DNA of 14,274 bases from JBEKLJ01 sp050010255 (GTDB lineage: Bacteria > Acidobacteriota > Terriglobia > Bryobacterales > Bryobacteraceae): the NCBI GenBank assembly GCA_050010255.1, contig JBEKLJ010000079.1:1-14274 (forward strand), written 5' to 3'. Made by a program: the position numbers and the translations under genes. Of this stretch, positions 13,214 through 14,274 are shown one piece after another (position 1 is the first letter of the stretch; every line of letters begins with the position of its first letter). The notes under the pieces were generated by a model. It did no database searches. It was not told the DNA's origin and saw only the letters and a list, made by a program, of their open reading frames with translations.

Positions 13214-14274
13214 CTACGGAAGCGACGCCTTCGGCTCGGCCTCCGTCTGCGCGCGCAGGCTCAGCCGCACCTCCTGACCGACGCCGCGGAGCGCGCGGAG
13301 GACCGCCGGCCAGTCCTCCAGGTGCGTGGCGAAAATCCGTTCCAGTGTCCGCTCGGTCCATCGCGGAACCAGCACGTTCAGTTGCGTCGGGCGAACGTGC
13401 ACTCCATCGGCCACCGCCGCCCAGTAGAGGGTCGGCGACTCCCAGCTCTCGGCCATGAGCCGGCTCGAGTAACCCATCAGCGTCGGGAAGGTGCGCAGGT
13501 ACAGCAGCTCGGGCCGATAGGAGTTGGTCAGCGTGGGTTTCGGCGTGCCGAAGGCACGCGAAATCGCCGGGTAGTTGAGCCGCTCCGGGTCCCGCTCGCG
13601 CCAGCGCCGGATCTCGGCGCCGAGGCCCGACGCCTCGCCGCCGCGCTCGGAGGCGTCCTGACCGATCAGGAACAGCTCGGTCGGCGTGATGCGCTGGAGC
13701 GCCCCGTGCGCGTCCCCCTGTTCCAGCAGCTCCGACACCTTGCCCACCTGGCCTGGATCCGCGTGTCGCGACAGCACGACCAGGACCTGCTGGCGCAGCC
13801 GCGGATCGAGCGCCGCCTCCGCGACCAGCGCCTCCCCGTAACGCATGTGCAGACCGACCCAGTGCATCTGCGCCGGCGTCACATTCCACCAGCGTGACAC
13901 CTTCGCGCTCACCATCAACTGCGGCGCCAGGTCTGCCCAGATCAAAGCTTGTTCCCGCTGCGGGATCATGAAGTTCTGCTCGGCGCCGGCCAGCGCATAC
14001 GGCAAGCCGGCCAGCGATCCCATCAGACGGCCGCCGGCGCTAGCCGGCCAGCCGGCGCCGGACAGCTCGGTGGACCTCCAGGTATGGTTCAGCCCCGAGA
14101 TCCCGATGAAGTCATGGCTGCGAACGAAGGAAGGATTGGTCAGCAGGAGCTGGGCGCCCGGTGGCGCGTAGTGGACATAGTTGAGCCCGACCAGCGTGTC
14201 GCGCAGGAAGGGCGCCAGCAGCCCGCGCACGTCGCGCAGTCTTTCGGCGTCGCCCTGCGCCCGCTCGATCACCG
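13214..14274 (-). CDS. Unknown protein, C-terminal 350+ residues, 5' end outside window
   Basis: Not recognised. The frame is open to the right edge, so the true start is probably beyond the window; a GTG at 14270-14272 reads naturally as an internal Val. The visible part has well-formed protein character: LLAPFLRDTLVGLNYVHYAP then GAQLLLTNPSFVRSHDFIG, GISGLNHTW, a helical WADLAPQLMVSAKVSRWW region, an Arg-rich helical stretch near EIRRWRERDPERLNYP, and a beta-like end with LNVLVPRWTERTLERIF. There is no transmembrane run in this part. The stop is 44 bp upstream of the VWFA-related start on the same strand, so the two probably belong to one operon. The PPG and RSHDF segments would be good search seeds. 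Confidence 0.72.
   Translation of the reverse strand, partial: VIERAQGDAERLRDVRGLLAPFLRDTLVGLNYVHYAPPGAQLLLTNPSFVRSHDFIGISGLNHTWRSTELSGAGWPASAGGRLMGSLAGLPYALAGAEQNFMIPQREQALIWADLAPQLMVSAKVSRWWNVTPAQMHWVGLHMRYGEALVAEAALDPRLRQQVLVVLSRHADPGQVGKVSELLEQGDAHGALQRITPTELFLIGQDASERGGEASGLGAEIRRWRERDPERLNYPAISRAFGTPKPTLTNSYRPELLYLRTFPTLMGYSSRLMAESWESPTLYWAAVADGVHVRPTQLNVLVPRWTERTLERIFATHLEDWPAVLRALRGVGQEVRLSLRAQTEAEPKASLP

Noticed and set aside
11775..13277. 500-residue plus-strand open frame
   Set aside because: Antisense to murI and the VWFA gene, both of which have full family motifs.
13170..13889. Extension of the VWFA frame upstream to 567 residues
   Set aside because: It overlaps the unknown minus-strand gene in another frame and lacks protein character; AGGAGG and a signal peptide mark the start at 13169.

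Overview
The window is GC-rich bacterial chromosome and most likely comes from an Acidobacteriota, probably of the Solibacter/Bryobacter type. Three genes point there: an 810-aa duplicated MacB/FtsX permease of the acidobacterial ADOP type (1905-4337), a VWFA-related protein of the acidobacterial family (12186-13169), and a secreted FecR-domain protein with a Trp/Tyr/Gly-rich tail (940-1776). The taxonomic call is inference from gene families; no rRNA or tRNA is present.

Layout. The first 165 bases are one copy, cut by the window edge, of a roughly 172-177 bp near-palindromic repeat; a complete second copy in inverted orientation lies at 8431-8602. Between them are two overlapping small membrane-protein genes (minus, 166-770), the FecR gene (plus), the ADOP permease (minus), a DUF4139 secreted protein (minus, 4561-5832) bracketed by two arrays of the same 7-bp tandem repeat, a DUF1579-like gene (plus, 6007-6468), a frameshifted DUF4258 gene overlapping a DUF2283 gene (plus, 6559-7012), a 353-bp spacer, and a Tat-signal DUF362 protein (plus, 7366-8430).

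To the right of the second repeat copy, a 680-aa protein fuses a GT4-type glycosyltransferase to a type II (GrsT-like) thioesterase. It overlaps by ATGA an Sfp-type 4'-phosphopantetheinyl transferase. These two resemble the accessory part of a nonribosomal peptide or polyketide locus, but no synthase lies in the window. They converge, 3 bp apart, on a minus-strand run: a partial unknown protein entering from the right edge, then the VWFA-related protein, then glutamate racemase (murI).

Main point of interest. The 172-bp element looks like a non-autonomous mobile palindrome (MITE-like). Both copies start directly after a gene's stop codon, in the same orientation. Removing the 8431-8602 copy plus one CTAG joins the DUF362 stop to the glycosyltransferase start and restores AAGGAG six bases from the ATG, so the element appears to have split an operon. 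The apex of the hairpin has a different sequence in the two copies, yet each is self-complementary, which suggests that the fold matters.
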